Of a stretch of DNA of 64,000 bases, positions 37,180-45,057 are shown piece after piece. A program made the position numbers and the translations under genes. Origin of the DNA: Sporosarcina ureae (GTDB lineage Bacteria; Bacillota; Bacilli; Bacillales_A; Planococcaceae); NCBI RefSeq assembly GCF_002109325.1, contig NZ_CP015348.1, positions 959,001 through 1,023,000 of the forward strand, given 5' to 3'. The notes below the pieces were generated by a model that was not told where the DNA came from, made no database searches, and saw only the letters and a list, made by a program, of their open reading frames with translations. Position 1 is the stretch's first letter; each line of letters begins with the position of its first letter.

Positions 37180-37931
37180 TGAACCAAGAAACATTACGTA
37201 AATTAACTGAGATGAAAATGATAGCCATGGTAGAACTATATCAACAACAGAGCCAGAACAAAGATTATCAAGCAATGGATTTTGATGATCGTTTCAACCT
37301 GTTGGTTGACTATGAATACGACCGTCGAAAATCTAACCGATTGGAACGATTGATTAAACAGGCAACTTTTGAAAATCCAACAGCAGCCATTGAAGATATT
37401 GAATACCATCCAGATCGCCGACTAGATAAGAGTCTTATCTTAGAATTAGCTACAGGGAATTATCTACAAAATCATCACAACATTATTTTAATGGGCGCAT
37501 CAGGTAATGGGAAAACCTGGATAGCCAATGCGTTTGGTATCCATGCCTGTCGCCAATTTTATAAAGTAAAGTATATCCGATTGCCAGAATTATTGGATGA
37601 ATTAGCTGTAGCGAAATATGAAGCTGATGGTAGTTTCCGTAAAGTTATTCAAAAATACAAGAAAATTGATCTCTTGATTTTAGATGAATGGTTACTGACA
37701 GAGCTTTCTGAAGAGCAAGCCCTTCACGTCTTAGAAATCATTGAATCAAGATTAAAGCGTACATCCACGATATTCTGTTCTCAGTTCTCACCTGAGGGAT
37801 GGCACTCTAAGTTAGGACAGGCGCAGATAGCAGACGCAATTCTCGATCGCATTGTGCATGATTCCTATAAAATTCTGGTTGATGGGGAAATCTCGATGAG
37901 AGAACGTCATGGTTTGGGGGTTAGAGTATGA
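37176..37931 (+). CDS. istB: IS21 helper ATPase IstB
   Basis: This 251-residue AAA+ ATPase assists IstA in target choice. Walker A is GASGNGKTW and Walker B LLILDEW. The C-terminal arginine motif and family ending (DAILDRIVHDSYKILVDGEISMRER) are present. It starts inside the end of istA and its own stop overlaps the start of a further small ORF (ATGA again). No lesion is seen, so the mobile element could in principle still move, provided the IS66 insertion does not block its ends. Confidence 0.95.
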   Translation: MMNQETLRKLTEMKMIAMVELYQQQSQNKDYQAMDFDDRFNLLVDYEYDRRKSNRLERLIKQATFENPTAAIEDIEYHPDRRLDKSLILELATGNYLQNHHNIILMGASGNGKTWIANAFGIHACRQFYKVKYIRLPELLDELAVAKYEADGSFRKVIQKYKKIDLLILDEWLLTELSEEQALHVLEIIESRLKRTSTIFCSQFSPEGWHSKLGQAQIADAILDRIVHDSYKILVDGEISMRERHGLGVRV

Positions 37932-38154
37932 TTCCGGAGGAAGTAGAAAATCGCATCGCTACTTATTTTTTCCACAGATATTTGCCTGATGAAATTATGG
38001 AAAAAGTGGAAGTTGGTCTACTAACTCGTTGTATCGATGTGGAGAAAGAAGAAATAGATATGGATGAACGTAAGCGTCAAATAGTGAACACATATTAATA
38101 GAAGAAGATTCGTGAGATACTCCTCCCATAGAACACATTTTGGGAGGTATTTAT

Positions 38155-38460
38155 TTGAAAAGAAAAGAGAAAGAAGCATACTGGTCTGCGAAGATCGATG
38201 AATATCAAAACAGTGGACTAGCGCTTTCTGAATGGTGTGAAACTGCAGAGGTTGCCGTGCACAATATGAAGTATTGGCTAAGGAAGCAGTCACCAGTTAA
38301 TCATACCGCACGTCAGGAGACCAGTTGGGTCTCCTGTGTAGTGGAAGAATCGATAGAGAACTCGATTTCCTTGAAAGTAAATCATGTGGATATCGAGGTG
38401 ACAAGTGGCTATGATGAAACTCTGTTACTTCAAGTGATCCGGACGCTACGTCAGATATGA
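38155..38460 (+). CDS. tnpA: IS66 accessory protein TnpA
   Basis: This is a protein of about 101 residues starting at a TTG after GGGAGG. The N-terminal half (EAYWSAKIDEYQNSGLALSEWCE) is the IS66 TnpA helix-turn-helix, followed by VAVHNMKYWLRKQ. The C-terminal half is a short domain ending in LLLQVIRTLRQI. It overlaps the start of tnpB by 4 bp. It is needed for full transposition in other IS66 elements, although its exact role is not settled. Confidence 0.85.
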   Translation: MKRKEKEAYWSAKIDEYQNSGLALSEWCETAEVAVHNMKYWLRKQSPVNHTARQETSWVSCVVEESIENSISLKVNHVDIEVTSGYDETLLLQVIRTLRQI

Positions 38461-38813
38461 TGAATGATCGCGCCGTTGGGCGCGTCTATCTGGCTGCTGG
38501 TCCGACAGATCTTCGGAAGTCGATTGACGGACTAGCTGTCATTGTCCAAGAGCTGTTCCAACTTGATCCTTTCTCCAAAGCACTTTTTGTCTTCTGTAAT
38601 CGGAAGAGAGATAAACTCAAGATTCTATTCTGGGATCACAATGGATTCTGGCTCTATTACCGAAGACTCGAGAAAGGGCTGTTCGATTGGCCGGATCTTG
38701 AGTCTGTTCAACCACTTTCCATTTCGAGCCGACAGTTGAACTGGCTCCTGGATGGGTTACCGTTGAACCAACGTGACGCACACCCTTCAGTCTCGGCGAA
38801 AAAAGTAATTTGA
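38457..38813 (+). CDS. tnpB: IS66 accessory protein TnpB
   Basis: This 118-residue protein matches IS66 Orf2: VYLAAGPTDLRKSIDGLAVIVQELFQLDPF, then LFVFCNRKRDKLKILFWDHNGFWLYYRRLEKGLFDWP. It begins in the tnpA stop (ATGATGA region), so the two genes are translationally coupled. The protein is intact. It is an accessory factor and should not be confused with the RNA-guided TnpB of IS200/IS605 elements. Confidence 0.95.
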   Translation: MMNDRAVGRVYLAAGPTDLRKSIDGLAVIVQELFQLDPFSKALFVFCNRKRDKLKILFWDHNGFWLYYRRLEKGLFDWPDLESVQPLSISSRQLNWLLDGLPLNQRDAHPSVSAKKVI

Positions 38814-38852
38814 GTCTACTCCTTGGAATAATTTTATGCTATTATTGTTCCT

Positions 38853-40439
38853 ATGAGAAAACCAGACAAGAAAACCCAACTTACAATTGAAGAGCTCGAG
38901 AAGAAGAACGAACAACTCGAGCAAGAGAAGAAAAAGCTTGAGGCTCAGATGGAATGGTACAAGCAACAGTTCACTCTACTCCAACAGAAACGCTTCGGAA
39001 CTTCTAGTGAGAAGACGAACAAGGACCAGTTTGAATTACCGTTGTTCAATGAGGCAGAAGTTTCTTCAGCGATCCTTCTTGTAGAGCCTACGCTTGAGAC
39101 GATAAACTATACACGCAAGAAGAGAATCGGACGTGCAGATAAGTTGAAAGACCTGCCGGTCGAGACGATTCACTATGACCTCTCTGATTCGGAGAAGGTC
39201 TGTTTAGAATGCGATCATTCCATGCACGAGATGAGCACACAGATACGCAAAGAACTGAAGATCATCCCGGCGCAAGTAACAGTTGTCGAACATGTACAGC
39301 ATATCTACAGTTGCCGTCATTGTGAAGAACATGCGATCAAAACACCTATTAAGAAAGCTGAGATGCCGAACCCGGTGATCCCGAAGGGATTAGCGTCTCC
39401 ATCTGCCATTGCATACGTGATGACGCAGAAGTTTGCTGATGGGCTTCCTCTTTATCGACAAGAGAAACAACTCGAACGGATGGGCATTCCATTGAATCGA
39501 CAGACGCTATCGAACTGGATGCTTTCGAGTACGACGCGATGGCTCAAGCCGTTCTATGATGAACTCTATCGTCGTCTTCGTGAGGAAAAGGTTCTCCATG
39601 CGGACGAAACTGTCCTGCAAGTTCTCGACGAACCAGGGAAAAGGGCGGAATCAAAATCCTATATGTGGCTTTATCGGACAGGTAGAGACTCTAAGACACC
39701 GATCGTACTCTTTGATTATCAAGCAAGTCGTGCCAAAGAGAATCCGCAAAATTTTTTAAAAGGCTACCAGGGTTATCTCCATGTGGATGGCTATGCAGCC
39801 TACGAGTCTATTCAAAATGTGGAGCTCGCTGGCTGCTGGGCCCATGCTCGCCGTAAATTCGATGAGGCACTCAAGGCATTAAAAGGTGCGCCAGCTGGTG
39901 CAGGTCGAACGACGGTCGCTAAAAAGGGACTCGATTTCTGCAACCGATTGTTCGCAATTGAACGCAAGACGAAAGATAAAATGCCTGAAGAACGACTTGA
40001 AATAAGGAAATACGACAGTCAGCCTGTGCTGGATGATTTTTTGGTATGGCTAAAAGAACAAAAAGAAAAAGTCGCTCCGAAGACTGCAACTGGGACTGCC
40101 ATCTCCTATACGCTTAAACAATGGCCTAAACTGATAACATTTATGAAAGATGGTCGTATCGAGATCGACAATAATCGAGCAGAGCGATCAATAAAACCTT
40201 TCGTAATCGGTAGAAAAAACTGGCTTTTTGCAGTTTCCACAAGAGGTGCTACTTCAAGTGCAATCGCCTATAGTCTCGTAGAGACCGCAAAAGAGAATGG
40301 CATAAACCCCTTCTTCTACCTGCAGTTCCTTTTCGAAGAACTTCCTCAACGTAATCTTGAAAAAATCGAGGAGTTTGAAGACTTGATGCCTTGGTCGAAG
40401 ACCTTACCAAAGAATTGTTATATCCAGTCAAAGAAATAG
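38853..40439 (+). CDS. tnpC: IS66 transposase TnpC
   Basis: This 528-residue transposase has an N-terminal coiled coil (ELEKKNEQLEQEKKKLEAQMEWYKQQF), a zinc-finger-like part (CLECDHSMHEM and CRHCEEHA) and a DDE catalytic domain. Catalytic stretches are VLHADETVLQVL (first Asp), LHVDGYAAYE (second Asp) and IDNNRAERSIKPFVIGRKNWLF (Glu). The C-terminal tail continues to LPWSKTLPKN-like sequence. No frameshift is present. A terminator follows immediately. Confidence 0.95.
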   Translation: MRKPDKKTQLTIEELEKKNEQLEQEKKKLEAQMEWYKQQFTLLQQKRFGTSSEKTNKDQFELPLFNEAEVSSAILLVEPTLETINYTRKKRIGRADKLKDLPVETIHYDLSDSEKVCLECDHSMHEMSTQIRKELKIIPAQVTVVEHVQHIYSCRHCEEHAIKTPIKKAEMPNPVIPKGLASPSAIAYVMTQKFADGLPLYRQEKQLERMGIPLNRQTLSNWMLSSTTRWLKPFYDELYRRLREEKVLHADETVLQVLDEPGKRAESKSYMWLYRTGRDSKTPIVLFDYQASRAKENPQNFLKGYQGYLHVDGYAAYESIQNVELAGCWAHARRKFDEALKALKGAPAGAGRTTVAKKGLDFCNRLFAIERKTKDKMPEERLEIRKYDSQPVLDDFLVWLKEQKEKVAPKTATGTAISYTLKQWPKLITFMKDGRIEIDNNRAERSIKPFVIGRKNWLFAVSTRGATSSAIAYSLVETAKENGINPFFYLQFLFEELPQRNLEKIEEFEDLMPWSKTLPKNCYIQSKK

Positions 40440-40482
40440 AAAATGCCCCGAAGAATCTTTAATCGATTCTTTGGGGCATTTT
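40440..40482 (+). terminator. IS66 internal terminator
   Basis: AAAATGCCCCGAAGAATC pairs with GATTCTTTGGGGCATTTT around a 6-base loop, followed by CTTTT. It begins at the end of the tnpC stop codon. Confidence 0.9.
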
Positions 40483-40596
40483 CTTTTATATGAAACAACG
40501 TGTTCATTTTTTGACGCTTACGGATGAACTAGTGTTATGGGCTATTCGCGTTATAGACGATGAAATAGATCCTTCACTACGTTGATTAGAACCGCA

Positions 40597-40632
40597 AACA
40601 GCCCTAGAAACCTCGTTTTCTAGGGCTGTTTC
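40597..40632 (+). terminator. IS21 terminator
   Basis: AACAGCCCTAGAAA pairs with TTTCTAGGGCTGTT around a short loop, followed by T. It lies 12 bases after the stop of the restored third ORF, which supports that ORF being the last gene of the IS21 operon. Confidence 0.85.
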
Positions 40633-41956
40633 TATCGCTTCACACGATTGGTGGCTCTCGCTTCCGCTTTTACTGGCTCTATTGTCCGCATTCAGTGGCT
40701 CAAAACTCCGCACTAGTGGCTCATTTTGTCCGCAATACTCAGTCAATCAGGCTTCTTCAATTTATACACTTACCAACAACAAGGAAATCGCATCTAGCAA
40801 CATATTCTTTTCAAATAGTGGAAAGAGATATAGCATCTATCAGAGAAATATACCACTTCTTATCGGCAAACAAAAAATCGGAAATATTCTCATTACAAAA
40901 GACTTTTCAAAAACCGAAGATTTTATTGAAACTCTTTATGTCCGGCAAACAGAAGTAGCACAAGATGATATAAATAAAGAAAAGCAGCATTCAAGTTTCT
41001 TTTCAGACACTAAAGCGCTATCTTCAATACTAAAGGAGTTAAAACAACTGGAAAACCCTTCTGCTAACCTTATATTTTATGGTGATCGAGGTACAGGAAA
41101 AAATGCTTTAGCTCGCTTCTATGCTGAGAACATTCTGAGTAAGCCTGTATATATGATCAACTGCGGCCTTCTTTCTTCTCAATCACTGTCCAATATGCTA
41201 TTTGGTTCAAACAGTAAAGCAGGTTACTTAGAACTTGCACATAAAGGTGCATTGATAATAGATAAGTTGACGTTAATGCCGCTATTTATCCAGGAAAGAC
41301 TTTTTAATGCGCTTAAAACCAACACGATTATACGCAATGGGTGTGATGAGGAAATCGAGATAGACACACAAATTATTTCTCTATTGAATGAAAAGCCTTG
41401 GGAGGCCATTCAGGAACAGCGATTGAACGAAAACCTCTTCTACGAACTCAGCTCATTCTCTTTTTACATTCCTTCCTTACAGGAGCAGCAGATATCAATC
41501 ATGCAGTACGCAGAGTATTTTCTTGAGCTATTTGGAAGTAATAACAGTAATACAAAGCACTCATTTGCATTGGAAACTGTAACCTTCTTGAAAAATTATC
41601 ACTTTCCCGGTAATTTGAGACAACTAAAACATATGATTGAGTGGATGATTAATCGCTCTCCTACTGAATCTGAATTTAAAATAAATCATTTACCAGAATA
41701 CTTACAAACGGTAGATGCGCAAATAGAAAGTACAACAACAGCAACTTACAATCCTAAAATTGATTTGGTAGAAACAGTCGAACAATATGAAAGGCAAATT
41801 ATCGAGAATACATTGAACCGCTGCAATTATCACTTAACCAATACGGCAAATCAACTTGGAATTTCCAGACAGAATTTAAACTATAAAATCAAAAAGCATC
41901 AAATCGAGTTTGAGAAATAGATTATGTATCCATTGAATCAGAGTACTATAAATATA

Positions 41957-41997
41957 AAAAAACGGAGATGAACACCAAAGTTCTGTCTCCGTTTTTT
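41957..41997 (+). terminator. Terminator of the PAS/AAA+ regulator gene
   Basis: AAAAAACGGAGA pairs with TCTCCGTTTTTT around a loop of 17 bases, 36 bases after the regulator stop. Confidence 0.85.
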
Positions 41998-42224
41998 TCA
42001 ATTTGTGTTACGGCATAAGCATAGTCTACACCGTCATCTGTATAAAATATTAGGTGCCAGGTCCTCACACAACTAAATTCTTTGCTTGCTTTCATTTTTT
42101 CAGTCCATTCCATTAACACTTATTTTTATTAAAAATATCTGCGCATGAAACCTTCAATATTGTTTAAACATCCACGTTGGTTTATCGCACAGACCTTGCA
42201 GGAGAAGTTCTAGATAGTTACTAG
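41998..42224. repeat. Gene-free stretch with family B half and family A decayed copy
   Basis: TTAGGTGCCAGGTCCTCACA at 42050-42080 is a family B arm without its partner. ATCTGCGCATGAAACCTTCA to TTTATCGCACAG (42135-42200) is a decayed family A copy with the central GTTTAAAC. I see no gene in this stretch. Confidence 0.65.
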
Positions 42225-42260
42225 ATAGTTTAATGTTCACAGTTGTGAACATTAAACTAT
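42225..42260. promoter_or_regulatory. Perfect palindrome upstream of a tiny-gene operon
   Basis: ATAGTTTAATGTTCACA and its exact complement are separated by only two bases, giving a 36-bp dyad. No T-run follows, so it is not a typical terminator. It ends 43 bp before the TTG start of the first small gene, which suits an operator. It does not match families A or B. Confidence 0.7.
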
Positions 42261-42303
42261 AAGTAGGGTATTTAGGATATGATTATTTCAGGAGGTGATT
42301 ATA

Positions 42304-42586
42304 TTGAGTATCAACAAGTATACAAAAGAATTGAACTCTCAAATTTTTAGGGGGGGCTAGAATTATTGACTTTGTAGAAAATTTAGCACTTGAAAGCTTT
42401 GCAAAAACTAATGTATTGAATCTTGCAGTAGATTGTCCACCAGAAGATTTTGAAAAATATCTTCTAAGACCACTTGCGACTCAGAGAGCCTATGCTAATG
42501 TCATCACTTTTTTTAATAATCTATTTAATATAGACTCGACAGATAATAAAGTTTTTCGCAAAACAAGACATCGGGGGGTAAAATAA
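42304..42586 (+). pseudogene. First gene of the tiny-gene operon, frame broken in a G7 run
   Basis: A TTG follows AGGAGGTGATTATA. The frame reads SINKYTKELNSQIFRGG and stops at TAG 42358-42360, directly after seven Gs (42350-42356). One G fewer would open the frame to 42586, giving about 93 residues: ARIIDFVENLALESFAKTN, LNLAVDCPPEDFEKYLLRP and AYANVITFFNNLFN. The downstream part looks coding. The cause could be a real deletion or insertion, phase variation by slippage, programmed frameshifting or a sequencing error. The product is unknown. Two more small genes follow closely. Confidence 0.6.
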
Positions 42587-42603
42587 TAAAGGTTATAGAA
42601 TTT

Positions 42604-42870
42604 TTGGATTCAAACATAAAAGAAGCTGAAGCCACAATTTCAGTATTAGAGAGCATTGAAAATAGTTCTGAGTTAATCTCTTCCTTGATTAATTATTTTG
42701 ATGAACAAGCTGAATGTTACAGCCATTTAGGTTTTATGATTTGCATTAACTTAATGAATAAGAAAGGCGACGACCTTTTTAATTACTCAGAATCTATGTT
42801 AGATAGTAGTATAAATAGAGTTTTAAAAAGTTTTAAAGACTATAATAATGGAGTGGAGGAAAACATATGA
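42604..42870 (+). CDS. Small acidic protein, second gene of the tiny-gene operon
   Basis: The gene encodes 88 residues from a TTG at 42604; an AAAGG lies 11 bases upstream, so the start is not certain. The sequence is acidic and helical (SNIKEAEATISVLESIENSSELISSLINYFDEQAECYSHLGFMICINLMNKKGDD). There is no signal peptide. Its stop overlaps the ATG of the next gene (ATGA), which strongly suggests coupling. I do not recognise a family. It could be a partner, such as an immunity or antitoxin-like protein, for the tiny hydrophobic peptide after it, but this is only a guess from the layout. Confidence 0.6.
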   Translation: MDSNIKEAEATISVLESIENSSELISSLINYFDEQAECYSHLGFMICINLMNKKGDDLFNYSESMLDSSINRVLKSFKDYNNGVEENI

Positions 42871-42962
42871 ATTACTGGACAACCATAGGAATGTTACTAG
42901 GGGCTGTTTCACCTGTATTTATAAAAATAGGAACTGAGATTGATAAAAACAAAAATAATTAA
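42867..42962 (+). CDS. 31-residue membrane peptide
   Basis: This tiny gene starts at an ATG after GTGGAGG and overlaps the previous stop. The product begins MNYWTTIGMLLGAVSPVFIKI and ends with the charged TEIDKNKNN. It has one hydrophobic segment of about 16 residues followed by a polar tail. Such peptides can be membrane toxins, membrane protein partners or signalling peptides; nothing here decides. The good RBS and the ATGA overlap are the evidence that it is translated. It is followed by a family B repeat with no clear terminator. Confidence 0.55.
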   Translation: MNYWTTIGMLLGAVSPVFIKIGTEIDKNKNN

Positions 42963-42965
42963 CGA

Positions 42966-43037
42966 CAGGCAGCAATTCTTCACACAACTCTAGTTTAATT
43001 CAAAATTATTTCTGATTTGTGTAGGGACCTGGTATTT
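42966..43037. repeat. Family B repeat
   Basis: CTTCACACAACTCTAGTTTA and TTCTGATTTGTGTAGGGACC are the inner and outer arms of a moderately degenerate copy. It starts four bases after the 31-residue gene. The remainder of 43038-43347, apart from the family A copy, shows no gene. Confidence 0.75.
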
Positions 43038-43106
43038 TCTTAATATACGAAGAAAAGTGGGGAGAAATCGTTAGTAATTGGCTTTGGGAAGATCAAAAGC
43101 TAGTAA

Positions 43107-43176
43107 TAGGTACCTGATTATGAAAATTTCATGAATGTTTAAACATTCATGTTTGCATCTAACACAGTTATCTTAT
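43107..43176. repeat. Family A repeat
   Basis: AGGTACCTGATTATGAAAAT and TCTAACACAGTTATCTTATT are the arms, with GTTTAAACATTCATG in the centre. Confidence 0.75.
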
Positions 43177-43347
43177 TTTAATTCTTGATAAGAAGACTAC
43201 TCTTGATATATATTATTTTATTATCAGAATAGCGTCTTTATTGTGTGTTGCACAGGTACATTATATCTAGCGATTTGACATCTGGGATGAACATATACAA
43301 AAATACACACCATACAGCTAGTCGCAGTATGATGCGTATCTTTACAT

Positions 43348-44964
43348 TCATCTATTTTCGTATAGCTCAATAAACTCTTCGCCTTTTTGAGATATTGTAC
43401 TACCTGCTCTACCTTTTCGAACAATCAACAATCCTAGTCTGTTTAGAACATCCATACGTAGTCTGAGTTGTTGATCAGTTAATGCTTTTTCTTTTAGTAC
43501 TAATATCTCTTTCAAAGTTTTTCTCCCAAATGACTTTTGTCTCTCTTTACCTTCTTTAAAGATTTTTAGTAATTCTATGCTTTCTTCTAAGAATCCATGT
43601 GTCTCAATCTCGCTGATTATATAGTTTATATCTATTACATGCGTAGTATTTTGTTTTTGGCCTTTAAAGAAGAGAGGTAACGATTTTGTATCTATTGTAT
43701 TCGTATTTAGACAAACACAATAAGAAACTACATTGTATAATTCTCTAACATTTCCTGGCCAATCATATCTTGTAAATGCCTCTAATACATCCGGAGAAAA
43801 GACTAAAGACTCTTTTTGGAAATGTGTTTTGAAGTTATTTATTAATAAGCCTATATCCTCTTTCCTCTCACGTAAAGGAGGTATTTGTACACGATAGGAA
43901 GAGATGTGTGAATAAATTTCCATTCGAATCTGTTCTCTTTGAACAAGTTCTGGCAAGTTTACAACCGTGGAAGTAATAATTCGTAAGTTAGGTAACGGAT
44001 TCAGAAATAACTCCGCCAATCTTCCTTGCAAGCTATACGGTAATTGGTCAATATTTTTAATAAACAGTGTACCGCCTTCCATTTGATTTATTTTTTCATC
44101 AAATAATTCACGCTTAATTGATTCAGGTTCTTTATCTGAACAATTATATACTGATATAGAAAAGGCCGAAAACATCGACTCATTATGAATCATTTCTGCC
44201 CACATTCTCTTGCCCGTTCCTATCTCGCCTTCTATATGCATATAATGATTAGTCTTGGCCATTTTCCTTGTCAAATCTCTTGCGTTATTCATAGATGATG
44301 AATGTGTATAGAACTTTTCAAAAGTTCGTCCATAGTTTTGACTATCTGTATTTTCATTTCGAATTTCAGGTGGTCGCTCAGATAAATATACAAGGGCTTT
44401 AATATATAATTGCATTAAGAGTGAGTCTTCAATTAATAATTCAAACTTCCTTTTAATTTTTAACAATGTATCAATTGAAATAACACGTGGTCCTATATCT
44501 ATAAAAACCGGAAAACCTAGAGGGACTAGCTTCTGTTCTCCAGGAGTGACGACCAAATGTATGTTTTCAGGTATTCTTTTGTCGGTCAAAAACGGATAAT
44601 AATTATGTTGGGGTACGATGTCTCTCAACGACTTTACTGTTTCCATAGTGTCCGTATCATTATCGTTAATAACCAATATATTTCTGTTTTCATCTAGTGC
44701 CAACATTTCCCTTAAATTCACTACATTAATCATGCGTTCTGCAATAATACACATACACGATGGAGGCACAAATGGGCGAACCAATTCTTGAATGGCCGCC
44801 CCTGATAATAAAACTGTATCTGTAGAATGAATGGATGCTGCATGTAACTCTTTTAGCGAAATAACTTGTATTTCAATTAACTCTTTGAATATGTAGATTA
44901 ATTGCTTATGCATATAAGAGAGGTTTTCTTCTTGGATTCCTATTAACACTAATCTGCCCATCAT
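43348..44964 (-). CDS. Degenerate AAA+ (sigma-54-interaction-like) regulator
   Basis: This 538-residue protein has three parts. Residues 1-200 form an unrecognised alpha/beta sensor region. Residues 215-400 form an AAA+ domain with Walker A GEIGTGKR (246-253) and PPLRERKEDIG, then WPGNVRELYNVV. The end is a winged-helix-like tail (RLRMDVLNRLGLLIVRKGRAGSTISQKGEEF). The GAFTGA loop needed to engage sigma-54 is missing, and Walker B reads TLFIKNIDQLP where LFLDEI is expected. So it probably does not act as a classical sigma-54 activator. It is the last gene of the run starting at 50.2 kb and likely controls that peptidase/symporter operon. Confidence 0.8.
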   Translation of the reverse strand: MMGRLVLIGIQEENLSYMHKQLIYIFKELIEIQVISLKELHAASIHSTDTVLLSGAAIQELVRPFVPPSCMCIIAERMINVVNLREMLALDENRNILVINDNDTDTMETVKSLRDIVPQHNYYPFLTDKRIPENIHLVVTPGEQKLVPLGFPVFIDIGPRVISIDTLLKIKRKFELLIEDSLLMQLYIKALVYLSERPPEIRNENTDSQNYGRTFEKFYTHSSSMNNARDLTRKMAKTNHYMHIEGEIGTGKRMWAEMIHNESMFSAFSISVYNCSDKEPESIKRELFDEKINQMEGGTLFIKNIDQLPYSLQGRLAELFLNPLPNLRIITSTVVNLPELVQREQIRMEIYSHISSYRVQIPPLRERKEDIGLLINNFKTHFQKESLVFSPDVLEAFTRYDWPGNVRELYNVVSYCVCLNTNTIDTKSLPLFFKGQKQNTTHVIDINYIISEIETHGFLEESIELLKIFKEGKERQKSFGRKTLKEILVLKEKALTDQQLRLRMDVLNRLGLLIVRKGRAGSTISQKGEEFIELYENR

Positions 44965-45057
44965 ACGTTTTTTTCACGTCCTACTATCTATTTCTCTACA
45001 TCCAACCTTCTTACAATATAGCATGATTAACGTACTAATCCAATATGACCTTATAAT

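Larger units (their letters stand above)
38070..40521 (+). mobile_element. IS66-family insertion sequence (nested)
   Basis: The 2452-bp element has inverted ends: GTAAGCGTCAAATAGTGAAC on the left and, inverted, GTAAGCGTCAAAAAATGAAC on the right. An 8-bp target duplication GGATGAAC flanks it at 38062-38069 and 40522-40529, the size expected for IS66. It holds the three standard genes in one direction. It is inserted in the third small ORF of the IS21 element, so it arrived inside an existing IS21 copy. Confidence 0.95.
37928..40585 (+). pseudogene. Third small ORF of the IS21 element, split by IS66
   Basis: Directly after istB, with an ATGA overlap, a frame begins IPEEVENRIATYFFHRYLP and continues EIMEKVEVGLLTRCIDVEKE. 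The IS66 insertion at 38069/38070 cuts it. Joining 37928-38069 to 40530-40585 restores the frame, adding LVLWAIRVIDDEIDPSLR and a stop. The result is an acidic protein of 65 residues. Classical IS21 elements have only istA and istB. The ATGA coupling and the clean restoration argue that this was a real gene. Function unknown. Confidence 0.65.
35472..40741 (+). mobile_element. IS21-family insertion with a nested IS66
   Basis: Ends read TGATTATTGC on the left and, inverted, TGAGTATTGC on the right. Both ends carry several internal repeats of a TGAGCCAC...TGCGGA unit, typical binding sites for IS21 transposase. A 6-bp target duplication, GTCAAT, flanks it at 35466-35471 and 40742-40747. Without the 2.45-kb IS66 and its extra TSD copy, the element would be about 2.8 kb. 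It carries istA, istB and a third small ORF. Confidence 0.93.
34944..41920 (+). pseudogene. PAS/AAA+ regulator gene interrupted by nested IS elements
   Basis: The 5' piece (34944-35471) follows AAGGAG and encodes two PAS-type sensor domains (LFEGIIIIDKHGFIKTLNQSA; ILDHIEEGICFIDNSQKVVLYN). The 3' piece (from 40742 or 40748) encodes an AAA+ domain with Walker A GDRGTGKN and a Fis-type helix-turn-helix (LTNTANQLGISRQNLNYKIKK). Removing the IS element and one GTCAAT copy restores one frame of about 570 residues. The AAA+ part is odd: the GAFTGA loop that contacts sigma-54 is absent (LFGSNSKAGYLEL) and the Walker B Asp-Glu reads IIDKLT. It most likely controlled the divergent amine operon; it is now split and presumably inactive. 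Confidence 0.9.

Noticed and set aside
37176..37931. IstB as a DnaC-like replication helper of a plasmid
   Set aside because: It directly follows istA with the family's typical overlap and lies inside matching IS21 ends.
42225..42260. The 36-bp dyad as a terminator
   Set aside because: Neither strand has a T-run after it, and it lies before a gene start with its own RBS.
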